Source of the DNA: Pandoraea iniqua
GTDB lineage: Bacteria > Pseudomonadota > Gammaproteobacteria > Burkholderiales > Burkholderiaceae
Assembly (NCBI RefSeq): GCF_902459685.1
Contig: NZ_CABPSF010000001.1
Span: 1,116,001-1,180,000, forward strand
Length of the DNA: 64,000 bases
Direction: 5' to 3'
Shown here: piece after piece, positions 7,037 to 15,041 of the stretch
Numbering within the stretch: the stretch's first letter is position 1
Layout of the letters: each line of letters begins with the position of its first letter
Notes under the pieces: generated by a model
The model's database searches: none
What the model saw: only the letters and a program-made list of their open reading frames with translations
What the model was told of the DNA's origin: nothing
Translations under genes and position numbers: made by a program

Positions 7037-8530
7037 ATGACTGATACCCCCGCAACCGCACAATCCGTGGACACGCTGATTACCAACGTGCGCGTGGCCG
7101 ATGGCTCGGGCGCCACGATGTCCGAGGCGCGCTTCGACGTGGCATTGCGCGATGGCCGCATTCACGCGATTGCGCCCGCGGGCACGCTGTCGGCGTGGCA
7201 AGCGGCACAACGCATCGACGGGGCCGGTCAGGTGCTGAGCCCCGGCTTTATCGACGTGCACACCCACGACGACACCAACGTCGTGCGCGCCCCGGAAATG
7301 ACGCCCAAGCTGTCGCAAGGCGTGACGACGGTGGTCGTCGGCAATTGCGGTATCAGCGCGTCGCCGGTGTCGCTCAAGGGCGATCCGCCCGATCCGATGA
7401 ACCTGCTCGGGGAGGCCGAAGCGTTCCAATACCTGACGTTTGCCGCCTACGTCGAAGCGCTCGAAAAGGCGCAGCCGGCCATCAACGTGGCGGCGCTCAT
7501 CGGTCATACGGCGCTGCGCAGCAATCATATGGATCGGCTCGATCGTGCGGCCACCGAGGCGGAAATCGAAGGCATGCGCGCACAACTGCGCGAGGCGCTG
7601 GACCATGGCGCTCTCGGTCTCTCGACCGGTCTCGCTTACGCCAATGCCAACGCAGCGCCGACGGAAGAAGTGCTCGCGCTCGCCGAGCCGCTGGCGCAGG
7701 CCGGTGGTCTGTACGCGACGCATCTGCGCACGGAATTTGCGGAAATTCTGGAGGCGCTCGACGAAGCGTTTCGCATCGGCCGCCATGCGCGCGTGCCGGT
7801 CGTCATCTCGCATCTGAAGTGCGCCGGTGTCGATAACTGGGGCCGCAGCGCAGAGATTCTCGAGGCCGTGGACAAGGCGCAGCGTTATCAGCCGGTCGGC
7901 TGCGATTGCTATCCGTACACCGCCAGTTCGAGCACGCTCGATCTGAAGCAGGTGACCGACGACTTCGACATTCTCGTGACGTGGTCGCAACCGCATCCGG
8001 TGCAAGGCGGCAAGTTGCTGGCGACGATTGCTGAGGAATGGGGCGTCGATCTGATGGAAGCGGCCAAGCGGCTGCAACCGGCCGGTGCGGTCTATCACTG
8101 CATGGAAGAAGACGACGTGCGCCGGATTTTGCGTCACCCCGCGACGGTCGTCGGCTCGGACGGCTTGCCGAACGACCCGCTGCCGCATCCGCGCCTGTGG
8201 GGCGCATTCCCGCGCGTGCTCGGCCGTTATAGCCGCGAGCAGCAACTGTTCCCGCTGGCCGAGGCAGTGCACAAGATGACCGGACTGTCGGCCGAGCGTT
8301 TCGGGCTGACGGAACGTGGTTTCGTACGTGAAGGCTATTGGGCCGATCTGGTCTTGTTCGATCCGGAAACCGTGGGCGATGCGGCGACGTTTACCGACCC
8401 CATGCAGCCCGCGTTCGGTATCGCGGCAGTGTGGGTCAACGGCGTGTTGTCGTGGCAGGACCGCGCCCCGACGTCGGCGGCTCGCTCGGGCCGCTTCGTG
8501 CGGCGCGGCACGCCGCAACCGGTTTTGTAA
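7037..8530 (+). CDS. N-acyl-D-amino-acid deacylase (D-aminoacylase)
   Basis: The 497-residue enzyme is an amidohydrolase of the D-aminoacylase family, which removes N-acyl groups from D-amino acids using metal ions. Motifs seen: GFIDVHTHDD (metal-binding His pair, about residues 69-78), GVTTVVVGNCGISASP, the HLRTE segment, VVISHLKCAG, and near the C terminus GSDGLPNDPLPHPRLWG with the catalytic Asp. The C terminus returns to the small beta-sandwich domain (GYWADLVLFDPETV). The start at 7037 follows GGGAG by 6 nt and the rpiR stop by 1 nt. Together with the divergent dehydratase and downstream RidA it forms a D-amino-acid catabolic unit. Confidence 0.88.
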   Translation: MTDTPATAQSVDTLITNVRVADGSGATMSEARFDVALRDGRIHAIAPAGTLSAWQAAQRIDGAGQVLSPGFIDVHTHDDTNVVRAPEMTPKLSQGVTTVVVGNCGISASPVSLKGDPPDPMNLLGEAEAFQYLTFAAYVEALEKAQPAINVAALIGHTALRSNHMDRLDRAATEAEIEGMRAQLREALDHGALGLSTGLAYANANAAPTEEVLALAEPLAQAGGLYATHLRTEFAEILEALDEAFRIGRHARVPVVISHLKCAGVDNWGRSAEILEAVDKAQRYQPVGCDCYPYTASSSTLDLKQVTDDFDILVTWSQPHPVQGGKLLATIAEEWGVDLMEAAKRLQPAGAVYHCMEEDDVRRILRHPATVVGSDGLPNDPLPHPRLWGAFPRVLGRYSREQQLFPLAEAVHKMTGLSAERFGLTERGFVREGYWADLVLFDPETVGDAATFTDPMQPAFGIAAVWVNGVLSWQDRAPTSAARSGRFVRRGTPQPVL

Positions 8531-8565
8531 ATGCAGTTCAGGCAGTTTTGTCGAAAGGAGCGATG

Positions 8566-8958
8566 ATGAGCATCAAACGATATGGCGTAGAAGGCGGGCA
8601 GGGCACTGGCGGCCAACGCATGCCCTTTGCACGAGCTACCGAAGCCGACGGCTTCCTGTTCGTCTCGGGACAGACCCCGATGAAAGACGGCGAAGTGATC
8701 GACGGCGGCATCGTCGCGCAGTCGCATCAGGCGATTCAGAACATGATCGCGATTCTCACGGAAGCTGGTTACGGCACCGAGCACGTGATGCGCATCGGCG
8801 TGTGGCTCGATGATCCGCGTGACTTTGCCTCGTTCAACAAGGTGTTCAAGGAATACTTCGGCGATCATCCGCCGGCACGCGCCTGCGTGGTGTCGAGCAT
8901 GGTCATCGACTGCAAGGTCGAAGTGGACTGCGTGGCCTACAAGAAGCCCGCTGCCTGA
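8566..8958 (+). CDS. RidA family enamine/imine deaminase
   Basis: The 130-residue protein is a YjgF/YER057c/UK114 family member: FARATEADGFLFVSGQTPM, the helix segment QAIQNMIAILTEAG, and the C-terminal PARACVVSS with the active-site Arg, followed by KVEVDCVAY. RidA proteins hydrolyse reactive 2-aminoacrylate-type intermediates released by PLP dehydratases, which fits the nearby D-amino-acid dehydratase. ATG codons occur at 8563 and 8566; AAAGGAG ending at 8560 favours 8566. It is the last gene of the rpiR operon and is followed by a strong terminator. Confidence 0.88.
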   Translation: MSIKRYGVEGGQGTGGQRMPFARATEADGFLFVSGQTPMKDGEVIDGGIVAQSHQAIQNMIAILTEAGYGTEHVMRIGVWLDDPRDFASFNKVFKEYFGDHPPARACVVSSMVIDCKVEVDCVAYKKPAA

Positions 8959-8977
8959 CGAAACGCCTCAGTACGCG

Positions 8978-9014
8978 ACAAACGGCCGACCAATGTGTCG
9001 GCCGTTTGTTTTTT
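8978..9014 (+). terminator. Terminator after ridA
   Basis: A perfect 13-bp stem (ACAAACGGCCGAC, 6-nt loop, GTCGGCCGTTTGT) is followed by five T. It closes the rpiR-D-aminoacylase-ridA operon. Confidence 0.92.
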
Positions 9015-9153
9015 CCGCGTCTGGATTCAGCAGACGTATAGGCGAGGGCGGACACGTCGGTGACGGTTCCGCAAAGTCTGCGGTTCGGCTTCGATGGCGG
9101 CGTCGATTCTGTGCCTGCACGATGGCGTCTCCCATTTAGCGAGGAGGCGACTT

Positions 9154-9642
9154 GTGAGGACAGAATCGATTTCGATGGCGACGGTACCGCGTGTCGCCGT
9201 CGTGCAACTGCGCGGCGGCTCAAACGACGGCGACGAATTGTTCAACATCGAGGGACTGACGCCCCCCGACGACATGCGCTCGAGTAGCCGGGCCTCCCGG
9301 CGCTCGATCAGCGAGCGCAGTCACTCGGCTTACGTGAATGGTTGGGTCGCCGTCGCGCTCACCGCACTCGGCACGGCGGGGGCAGCGGCTGCCACCTATC
9401 TCGCGTTTTACGACAGCGCATTCGATGCCGACCCGCCGCCTACCGCTGCCGATAAGCACATCCGTTACGCCGTGGGTGGGACGATGGGTGCGTTGTCGCT
9501 GGTGTTGGTGGCGTCAGGATTGCGGCACGCCTGCAAATGCGTGACGGCATGTCGCGGCGAACCGTCGAGACCGTTTGCATCGGCGCGGCACGCCGGCCCG
9601 ACAACGCGTGACACGGAGGCGGGTGCTAGTGGACACATCTGA
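9154..9642 (+). CDS. Two-TM hypothetical protein, partner of T3SS-type chaperone
   Basis: The 162-residue product begins at a GTG (9154) set by GAGGAGG 6 nt upstream; in-frame ATGs at 9094 and 9175 lack such a site. It has a Ser/Arg-rich hydrophilic N terminus of about 58 residues (RSSSRASRRSISERS), two hydrophobic helices (about residues 62-86 and 106-126) separated by an Asp/Pro-rich loop, and a Cys- and Arg-containing tail. I know no family for it. Its end overlaps the start of an LcrH/SycD-like chaperone gene by 14 nt. Class II T3SS chaperones bind membrane-active translocators, so a secreted or membrane-inserting substrate is conceivable, but this is inference only. Confidence 0.6.
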   Translation: MRTESISMATVPRVAVVQLRGGSNDGDELFNIEGLTPPDDMRSSSRASRRSISERSHSAYVNGWVAVALTALGTAGAAAATYLAFYDSAFDADPPPTAADKHIRYAVGGTMGALSLVLVASGLRHACKCVTACRGEPSRPFASARHAGPTTRDTEAGASGHI

Positions 9643-10159
9643 GCGCATGGTCCGCCCCGGGCCGACGTCAAGAAGCATTACGAGCCAGATCGAGATGGCA
9701 CTGGAAACGATCCGCGAGGGTGATTCGTCGGAGTCTGCGGCGCCTGAGATGGCGCTTCCGCAACCGGGGGAGTGGGATGCCGCGCAATGCGATGCCGTGT
9801 ACCGATGCGGTTACGGCGCGTTCGAGCGTGGCGATTTTATTCACGCGATCGAGTGCTTTGCGCCGCTGCTGTCGGCGTGTCCGCTGGAACCCGACTATGC
9901 CGTCGCGCTCGGGCTGGCGCTTTGCCGCGCGGGCGAGGCCGAGGCGGCGTTGCCGCTGCTCATCGCGGCGGCCATGATGGACGAGACGGCGCCCGGGCCG
10001 ATGTATCGCGTCGCGGAATGCCTGCTCAGGCTGCATTGCTGGGGGCCGGCCGTCCGCGCATTGAAAGAGACGCTCTTGCGTTGCGACGGACAACCGAGAC
10101 ATGCGCCGGTGGCCAGCACGGCGCAAAAGCACCTTTCAGCGCTCGGGTTCAGGTGTTGA
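9629..10159 (+). CDS. LcrH/SycD-like TPR chaperone (type III secretion class II)
   Basis: The 176-residue product has an unstructured N terminus (about 45 residues) followed by three TPR-like units: CGYGAFERGDFIHAIECF, VALGLALCRAGEAEAALPLL and YRVAECLLRLHCWGPAVRAL. This pattern, especially the A-x-M-D-E/YRVAECLLRL middle, is that of the SycD/LcrH/SicA chaperones of type III translocators. A GTG start at 9629 is chosen because GGAGG lies 9 nt upstream; an ATG at 9647 is the alternative. It overlaps the preceding two-TM gene by 14 nt. No other type III secretion gene is in the window, so it is an orphan here. Confidence 0.7.
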   Translation: MDTSERMVRPGPTSRSITSQIEMALETIREGDSSESAAPEMALPQPGEWDAAQCDAVYRCGYGAFERGDFIHAIECFAPLLSACPLEPDYAVALGLALCRAGEAEAALPLLIAAAMMDETAPGPMYRVAECLLRLHCWGPAVRALKETLLRCDGQPRHAPVASTAQKHLSALGFRC

Positions 10160-10185
10160 TTCAGGCTTTGATTCAGGTCCTGAAT
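10156..10185. repeat. Tandem TTGATTCAGG repeat with palindrome
   Basis: TTGATTCAGG occurs at 10156-10165 and again at 10168-10177 with a 12-bp period; the second copy continues into the perfect palindrome ATTCAGG-T-CCTGAAT (10171-10185). It lies between the convergent ends of the chaperone gene and queF and might act as a short transcription barrier, but there is no T tract. Confidence 0.5.
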
Positions 10186-11012
10186 TACTGGCGTGCGGTA
10201 CGGGCGTTGTCCGGCATCGGCTGCGTGAAGTTGGTGCGGAACGGGTTGATGTCGAGCCCGCCGCGCCGCGTGTAACGCGCGTACACCGCCAACTGGGTCG
10301 GCTTGCACTGCCGCATGATGTCCATGAAGATGCCTTCCACGCATTGCTCGTGAAAGCCGGTGTGCCGGCGATACGAGATCACGTACTTCAACAGGCCTTC
10401 CTGATCGATCGGCGGGCCGTTGTAGCGAATCTGCAAGCTGCCCCAGTCGGGCTGTCCGGTCACCGGGCAGTTCGACTTGAGCAGGTTCGAGACCAGCGTT
10501 TCTTCCACATGCGGCTCGCCTTGCGCCGCTTTGAGCAGGCTGGCATCCGGCGAGTAGATATCGGTCTCGACGTCCAGTCGATCGACGAGCAGGCCGTCGA
10601 GTTCGTCCAGTTGAAGTTTGCCGAAGCCAGCCGGCTCGACCAGCTTCACCTGCACCGAGGCGCCCGCGGCTTCCGACAGATCTTGTTGAATCAACGCGCG
10701 CGCGGCGTCGGCATTCGCCAGCTTGGTCTGCGCAAACGATCCCAGATAGAGCTTGAACGACTTCGACTCGATGATGTTCGGCGAGTCGGCCGGCACGATG
10801 GCCGTGAGCAGCGCAATGTGCGGCTTGCCCTTGTCGCCCAGCCACGAGAGTTCGTAGCCGTTCCAGATGTCGGCGCCGAAGAACGGCAGGGCGTCCGGCA
10901 CGCCGATGGCGGCACGCGCCGGGGCGCGGGCAATCGGAAACAGCAGGGACGGGTCGTATTGCTCGGTGTAGCCAACTTCTTTACCGAGCGGAGATTGGTC
11001 AGGCGTTGTCAT
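10185..11012 (-). CDS. queF: NADPH-dependent 7-cyano-7-deazaguanine reductase
   Basis: The 275-residue enzyme is the long, two-domain (E. coli-type) QueF, which reduces preQ0 to preQ1 in queuosine biosynthesis. The N-terminal T-fold half has the QueF signature [12 protein letters not shown] (NADPH site); the C-terminal half has the catalytic Cys in [12 protein letters not shown] and a conserved [10 protein letters not shown]. Length matches the family (about 280). Its start overlaps the end of the upstream 5'-nucleotidase gene by 14 nt, so the two are translationally coupled. A queE/queC/queD set is not in the window. Confidence 0.95.
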   Translation of the reverse strand: MTTPDQSPLGKEVGYTEQYDPSLLFPIARAPARAAIGVPDALPFFGADIWNGYELSWLGDKGKPHIALLTAIVPADSPNIIESKSFKLYLGSFAQTKLANADAARALIQQDLSEAAGASVQVKLVEPAGFGKLQLDELDGLLVDRLDVETDIYSPDASLLKAAQGEPHVEETLVSNLLKSNCPVTGQPDWGSLQIRYNGPPIDQEGLLKYVISYRRHTGFHEQCVEGIFMDIMRQCKPTQLAVYARYTRRGGLDINPFRTNFTQPMPDNARTARQ

Positions 11013-11922
11013 GGTTTGCTATGCCACTGATGACGTGGCCGGTCGGGGTGACCCGCGCGGCCGACTCGCAATGGCGTGTCTGATCGTCGAAAAAGAAATC
11101 GGGCTCGAACTCGCGCAGGAATGCGCCCTTGTCCAGCCCGCCCAGAAACATGGCCTCGTCGATGTTGATCTTCCAGTCCATCAACGTGCGGATGGCGCGC
11201 TCGTGCGCAGGCGCCGAGCGTGCCGTCACGAGCGCCGTGCGGATTTTCACCGGCACTTCCTGTCCCGCCAGCACTTGCAAACGGTGCAGCGCGAGCAGCA
11301 GCGGTTTGAAAGGACCGGGCGGCAGCGGCGTGGCAGCGCGCTCGGTTTCGTGCTGCTGAAACGCGTCGAGGCCGTTGCGCTGGAAGATCTGCTCGGCCTC
11401 GTCGGAGAAGAGCACCGCGTCGCCATCGAACGCGATGCGAATTTCGTCGGGATGCAGCTCCGCCTCTTTGGCCGAATCGGGGTACACGCGCGCGGCAGGG
11501 AAGCCCGCCATCAGTGCGCTGCGCACATCGTTCTCGTTGACCGAGAGGAAGAGATGCGCGCCGAGCGCGTTCAGATAGCCGAACGGTTCGCGTCCGCGCG
11601 TGAACACACCGCGCTCGATCTTCAACCCCTCTTGTTTGGCCGAGCGGAAGACGCGCAGACCGCTCACGGGATCGTTGCGCGAGAGCACCACGACTTCTAC
11701 GCGATGTTCATCGCCCCGGTTGAACGCGAGCAGTTTCTGCACCAGCGGGAAGGCCACGCCGATGCGCGCGGGCACGTCGAGCCGGTCGAGCTGGTACTGC
11801 ATGTACGACTGGTCGTCGCCGCTCGCCACGCCGGTCTCATAGACGCGGTTCTCCTCCTCGAAGTCGAACAGCGCGCGCGAAGAGATCGCAACGACGAGCT
11901 TGTTTTCGAGTGTGATCGGCAT
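10999..11922 (-). CDS. Cytosolic 5'-nucleotidase (NT5C1-like)
   Basis: The 307-residue protein matches bacterial proteins of the 5'-nucleotidase cytosolic class 1A/1B family: [20 protein letters not shown] at the N terminus, [51 protein letters not shown] and [17 protein letters not shown], then [10 protein letters not shown] and DFFFDDQ. FDGDAV and DDQ carry the acidic residues expected of a HAD-type fold. It should dephosphorylate nucleoside monophosphates in the cytosol. It lies 51 nt downstream of ilvA and overlaps queF, so the three may be co-transcribed. Confidence 0.85.
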   Translation of the reverse strand: MPITLENKLVVAISSRALFDFEEENRVYETGVASGDDQSYMQYQLDRLDVPARIGVAFPLVQKLLAFNRGDEHRVEVVVLSRNDPVSGLRVFRSAKQEGLKIERGVFTRGREPFGYLNALGAHLFLSVNENDVRSALMAGFPAARVYPDSAKEAELHPDEIRIAFDGDAVLFSDEAEQIFQRNGLDAFQQHETERAATPLPPGPFKPLLLALHRLQVLAGQEVPVKIRTALVTARSAPAHERAIRTLMDWKINIDEAMFLGGLDKGAFLREFEPDFFFDDQTRHCESAARVTPTGHVISGIANHDNA

Positions 11923-11973
11923 GGCGGCGGACGGTTTCCTATGCGGTTTCGGATGAATAGATGATGCGACGGC

Positions 11974-13503
11974 TTACCCGAGGAACAGCTTGTACACGGG
12001 GTTGTTGCTTTCGTCCCAGTAAGGATAGCCGAGCGTGGCGAGGAAGTCGCTGAACGCCGCCTTGTCCTCATCCGGCACCTGCATGCCCACGAGAATGTTG
12101 CTGTAGTCCGCGCCCTGATTCCGGTAGTGGAACAGGCTGATATTCCAGTTCGGGCTCATCGCCGAGAGGAATTTCATCAACGCGCCCGGACGCTCCGGGA
12201 ATTCGAAACGGAACAGCACTTCGTGGCTCGCCAGCGCGGAACGCCCGCCGACCATGTAGCGGATGTGCTGCTTGGAGAGCTCGTCGTTGGACAGATCGAG
12301 TGTCGGAAAACCGTGACGCTCGAAACCGGCCTTGATGCGCGTGCCCTCGTCGCGGTTGTGCATCTGGATACCCACGAAGATGTGGGCGCTGGACGCTTCA
12401 CTAATTCGGTAGTTGAACTCGGTCACATTGCGGCTGCCCACCACTTCGGTAAAGCGCTTGAAGCTGCCGCGCGCCTCCGGAATGGTCACGGCAAACACGG
12501 CTTCGCGGGCTTCGCCGACTTCGGCGCGCTCGGCCACGAAGCGCAGGCGGTCGAAGTTCATGTTCGCGCCCGAGGTGATTGCCACGAGCGTTTCGCCCTT
12601 GAGCTTTTCGCGCTCGGCATACAGCTTGGCACCGGCCACCGACAGCGCGCCCGAGGGTTCGAGCACGCTTCGGGTGTCTTGGAACACATCCTTAATGGCG
12701 GCGCAGAGCTGGTCGGTGTCGACGCGCACGACTTCGTCGAGATACTTCTGGCACAGACGGAAGGTTTCCGCGCCGACGTACTTCACGGCGGTGCCGTCGG
12801 CGAAGAGGCCCACGTCGTTGAGCAGCACGCGCTCGCCCGCATGGATCGACTGCGCCATGGCGTCGGAGTCGACCGATTGCACGCCGATCACCTTGATGTC
12901 GGGGCGCACGGCTTTGACGTATGCGGCTACGCCGGCGGCCAGTCCGCCACCGCCGATCGGCACGAAGATGGCATGCAGCGGGCCCTGATGCTGACGCAGG
13001 ATTTCCATGCCGATGGTGCCTTGGCCGGCGATCACTTCGGGGTCGTCGAACGGCGGCACGAAGGTCAGGCCGCGCTCTTCCTGCAAGGTCATGGCGTGTG
13101 CGTAGGCGTCGCTATACGAGTCGCCGGCGAGCACGACTTCGACGTTGCGCCCGCCGTGGGTGCGCACGGCATCGATCTTCACTTGCGGCGTGGTCACGGG
13201 CATGACGATCACGGCCTTGCAGCCGAGGCGTGCGGCGGAGTACGCCACGCCCTGTGCGTGATTGCCGGCCGAGGCGGTCAGCACGCCGCGTTCACGTTCG
13301 GCTTCACTGAGGCTCGCCATCTTGTTGTACGCGCCTCGAATCTTGAAGGAGAACACCGATTGGTTGTCTTCGCGCTTCAGGTAAATTCGATTGTGCAGCC
13401 GCATGGAGAGCGTGCGTGCCAATTCGAGTTCGCTTTCCTTGGCGACGTCGTAGACTTTTGCGGTGAGGATCTTCTTCAGATATTCGGGAGCTGCGTCGGA
13501 CAT
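11974..13503 (-). CDS. ilvA: Threonine ammonia-lyase, biosynthetic
   Basis: The 509-residue enzyme converts L-threonine to 2-oxobutanoate and ammonia, the first step to isoleucine. The PLP-binding lysine is in SVFSFKIRGAYNKM (Lys54), the substrate loop is SAGNHAQGVA and the phosphate cup is GGGGLAAG. The C-terminal part has two ACT-like regulatory domains (from about residue 330: EARGSFKRFTEVVG; from about 425: FEFPERPGALMKFLSAM), as in isoleucine-inhibited IlvA. Length is normal for this type. No attenuator or leader peptide was recognised upstream. Confidence 0.95.
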   Translation of the reverse strand: MSDAAPEYLKKILTAKVYDVAKESELELARTLSMRLHNRIYLKREDNQSVFSFKIRGAYNKMASLSEAERERGVLTASAGNHAQGVAYSAARLGCKAVIVMPVTTPQVKIDAVRTHGGRNVEVVLAGDSYSDAYAHAMTLQEERGLTFVPPFDDPEVIAGQGTIGMEILRQHQGPLHAIFVPIGGGGLAAGVAAYVKAVRPDIKVIGVQSVDSDAMAQSIHAGERVLLNDVGLFADGTAVKYVGAETFRLCQKYLDEVVRVDTDQLCAAIKDVFQDTRSVLEPSGALSVAGAKLYAEREKLKGETLVAITSGANMNFDRLRFVAERAEVGEAREAVFAVTIPEARGSFKRFTEVVGSRNVTEFNYRISEASSAHIFVGIQMHNRDEGTRIKAGFERHGFPTLDLSNDELSKQHIRYMVGGRSALASHEVLFRFEFPERPGALMKFLSAMSPNWNISLFHYRNQGADYSNILVGMQVPDEDKAAFSDFLATLGYPYWDESNNPVYKLFLG

Positions 13504-13623
13504 GATTTAAGGCTTCTTCAGGTTAGGCACATCAGGAACAAAAGGACAATGATAGACCAGCACGTCCGCCGGGGCGGTCGCGCAAGGTCTCTCGGGAAAA
13601 AACGGGAAAGGGGAGTGCGCGCC

Positions 13624-14250
13624 CTAGCGAAGGTCGTCTGGGGTGTCGATGTCGCGCACGATTCCGGCGTCGTCGACATCGACGATCGTAATGTGCTCGC
13701 TAATCAACAACTCGCGCGCGCCGGTATCGCCATCGAGGGCGATCAGACGGGAGGTGTAAGCGGAACCGAAGGCGACCGGATGGCCGCGCTGTCCCTGATA
13801 ACTCGGCGCAACAATGGCTTCGGGCGAAGTCAGCCCGTCGGCAATGGCGCGAATGGTATGGGGATTGAGGTACGGCATGTCGGCCAGCGCAACGAGCCAG
13901 CCGTCGAGATGTTCGAGCCCGGGGGGCGGCGCTTCGTCCACGCAGGACTGAATGCCGGCAGCGAGCGTCGCACCCATGCCGCGCTTGGTCGCGTGGCTCA
14001 TGACGACTTCACAACCCGCCTGCAACAACACGTTCTCCAACTCGGCCGAATCCGGTCGCACTACCGCGATCACGCGCGGCAATACCGCCAGCAGCGCGTG
14101 GGCGCTGGCGAGGGCAACGGGTCGGTTCAGGGGATCGCCTGGCAGCGGCGCGAGCAGCTTGTTCCGGCGCCCAGCCGCATCGAAGCGGGTACCGAGTCCG
14201 CCTGCCAGTAGAATGGCCACGGGCGGCGTCGAAGGTCGGGTCATGGGCAT
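13624..14250 (-). CDS. MobA/MocA-like molybdopterin nucleotidyltransferase
   Basis: The 208-residue product is a GT-A-fold NTP transferase. Near the N terminus it has LLAGGLGTRFDAAG with a lysine soon after (RRNKLLAPLPG), then GMGATLAAGI and WLVALADMPYLNP, the pattern of MocA/MobA-like cytidylyl- or guanylyl-transferases acting on molybdenum cofactor. MocA makes the MCD cofactor for xanthine-oxidase-family enzymes; an enzyme of that family (IorB-like) is encoded about 0.8 kb away, which favours MocA-like function. Several ATGs cluster at the start (14250, 14244) without a clear ribosome site. No XdhC-type maturation gene is seen nearby. Confidence 0.75.
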   Translation of the reverse strand: MPMTRPSTPPVAILLAGGLGTRFDAAGRRNKLLAPLPGDPLNRPVALASAHALLAVLPRVIAVVRPDSAELENVLLQAGCEVVMSHATKRGMGATLAAGIQSCVDEAPPPGLEHLDGWLVALADMPYLNPHTIRAIADGLTSPEAIVAPSYQGQRGHPVAFGSAYTSRLIALDGDTGARELLISEHITIVDVDDAGIVRDIDTPDDLR

Positions 14251-14312
14251 GCATTATGCGCCAGACTTTTTGTTTACGCCAAACGCGTGTACCGTCCCGT
14301 AGCTCGCGAGAC

Positions 14313-14336
14313 ACCGACCGGCCGGTCGGTTTTTTT
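14313..14336 (+). terminator. Terminator-like palindrome in yqaA-type leader
   Basis: The perfect 18-bp palindrome ACCGACCGGCCGGTCGGT is followed by six T (14331-14336). It lies 28 nt before the start of the downstream membrane-protein gene and reads as an intrinsic terminator in the plus direction. No plus-strand gene lies upstream, so it may attenuate this gene's own transcript. Confidence 0.6.
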
Positions 14337-14364
14337 GACTTCCCCTTATTTCCGCCGGAGTTGC

Positions 14365-14982
14365 ATGGAGTCGTTCATTCCCTGGCTGCTGGGCGCACTC
14401 GCGCTGCCCGGTGTCGGCCTGCCAGCCGTCTTCCTCATCGCGTTTTTGTCGGCGACGTTGCTGCCGATGGGCTCGGAGCCCGCGCTGTTCGGCTACGTGG
14501 CGCTCAATCCGCATATGTTCTGGCCCGCGATCGTGGTTGCGAGCGTCGGCAATACCGCCGGAGGCATGGTTGATTGGTGGATGGGGTTCGCCGCGCGGCG
14601 CGGCTATGTGCGGATCAACGCGCGCCGGCGGGCGCATGCGCGTGCTGAGGCTGTGGACGGTGGGGAATCGGTGAACGTCGAAGGGGTTGCCGACGCAGGT
14701 GCTGCCAAGCAGGGTGGCACCAAAGCGCCGATGAACGAGCGATATCACCGCTGGATGCGCCGCTTCGGACCGCCCCTGCTCCTGCTCTCGTGGCTGCCCG
14801 TGGTCGGTGACCCGCTTTGCACCCTCGCCGGATGGCTCCGTCTTTCATGGCGCGAATGCCTCGTCTACATCGCCATCGGCAAAACGCTGCGGTACCTCTT
14901 CATTACCTACCTGATGCTCAAGGTGCCCGAGTCGTTCTGGCAAGGCATCTTCGCACCGTTCAAACATCTGCTGATCGGTTGA
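14365..14982 (+). CDS. YqaA family (SNARE-associated/DedA-like) membrane protein
   Basis: The 205-residue inner-membrane protein resembles YqaA/DedA-superfamily (VTT) proteins: a reentrant-type first segment (LPAVFLIAFLSATLLPMGSEPALFGY), VGNTAGGMVDWWMG, and after a gap FGPPLLLLSWLPVVGDPLCTLAGWLRLSW, with two C-terminal helices. Between about residues 82 and 122 it carries a hydrophilic, Ala/Glu/Gly-rich insertion that typical small YqaA proteins lack. The start at 14365 follows CCGGAG closely; the reading frame extends to 14287 but through the palindrome-T-tract hairpin. Function is unassigned; DedA relatives support lipid scrambling or membrane homeostasis. Confidence 0.8.
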   Translation: MESFIPWLLGALALPGVGLPAVFLIAFLSATLLPMGSEPALFGYVALNPHMFWPAIVVASVGNTAGGMVDWWMGFAARRGYVRINARRRAHARAEAVDGGESVNVEGVADAGAAKQGGTKAPMNERYHRWMRRFGPPLLLLSWLPVVGDPLCTLAGWLRLSWRECLVYIAIGKTLRYLFITYLMLKVPESFWQGIFAPFKHLLIG

Positions 14983-15041
14983 CGATTGGAGGGGGCCGGG
15001 GCCTGAAACCCTGCGCCTAAGCCCCCTCCGAGACGCGCTCG

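Noticed and set aside
12127-14211. Plus-strand open frame of 694 codons across ilvA and the nucleotidyltransferase gene
   Set aside because: It runs antisense to two well-supported genes and has His/Arg/Gly-rich composition without motifs.
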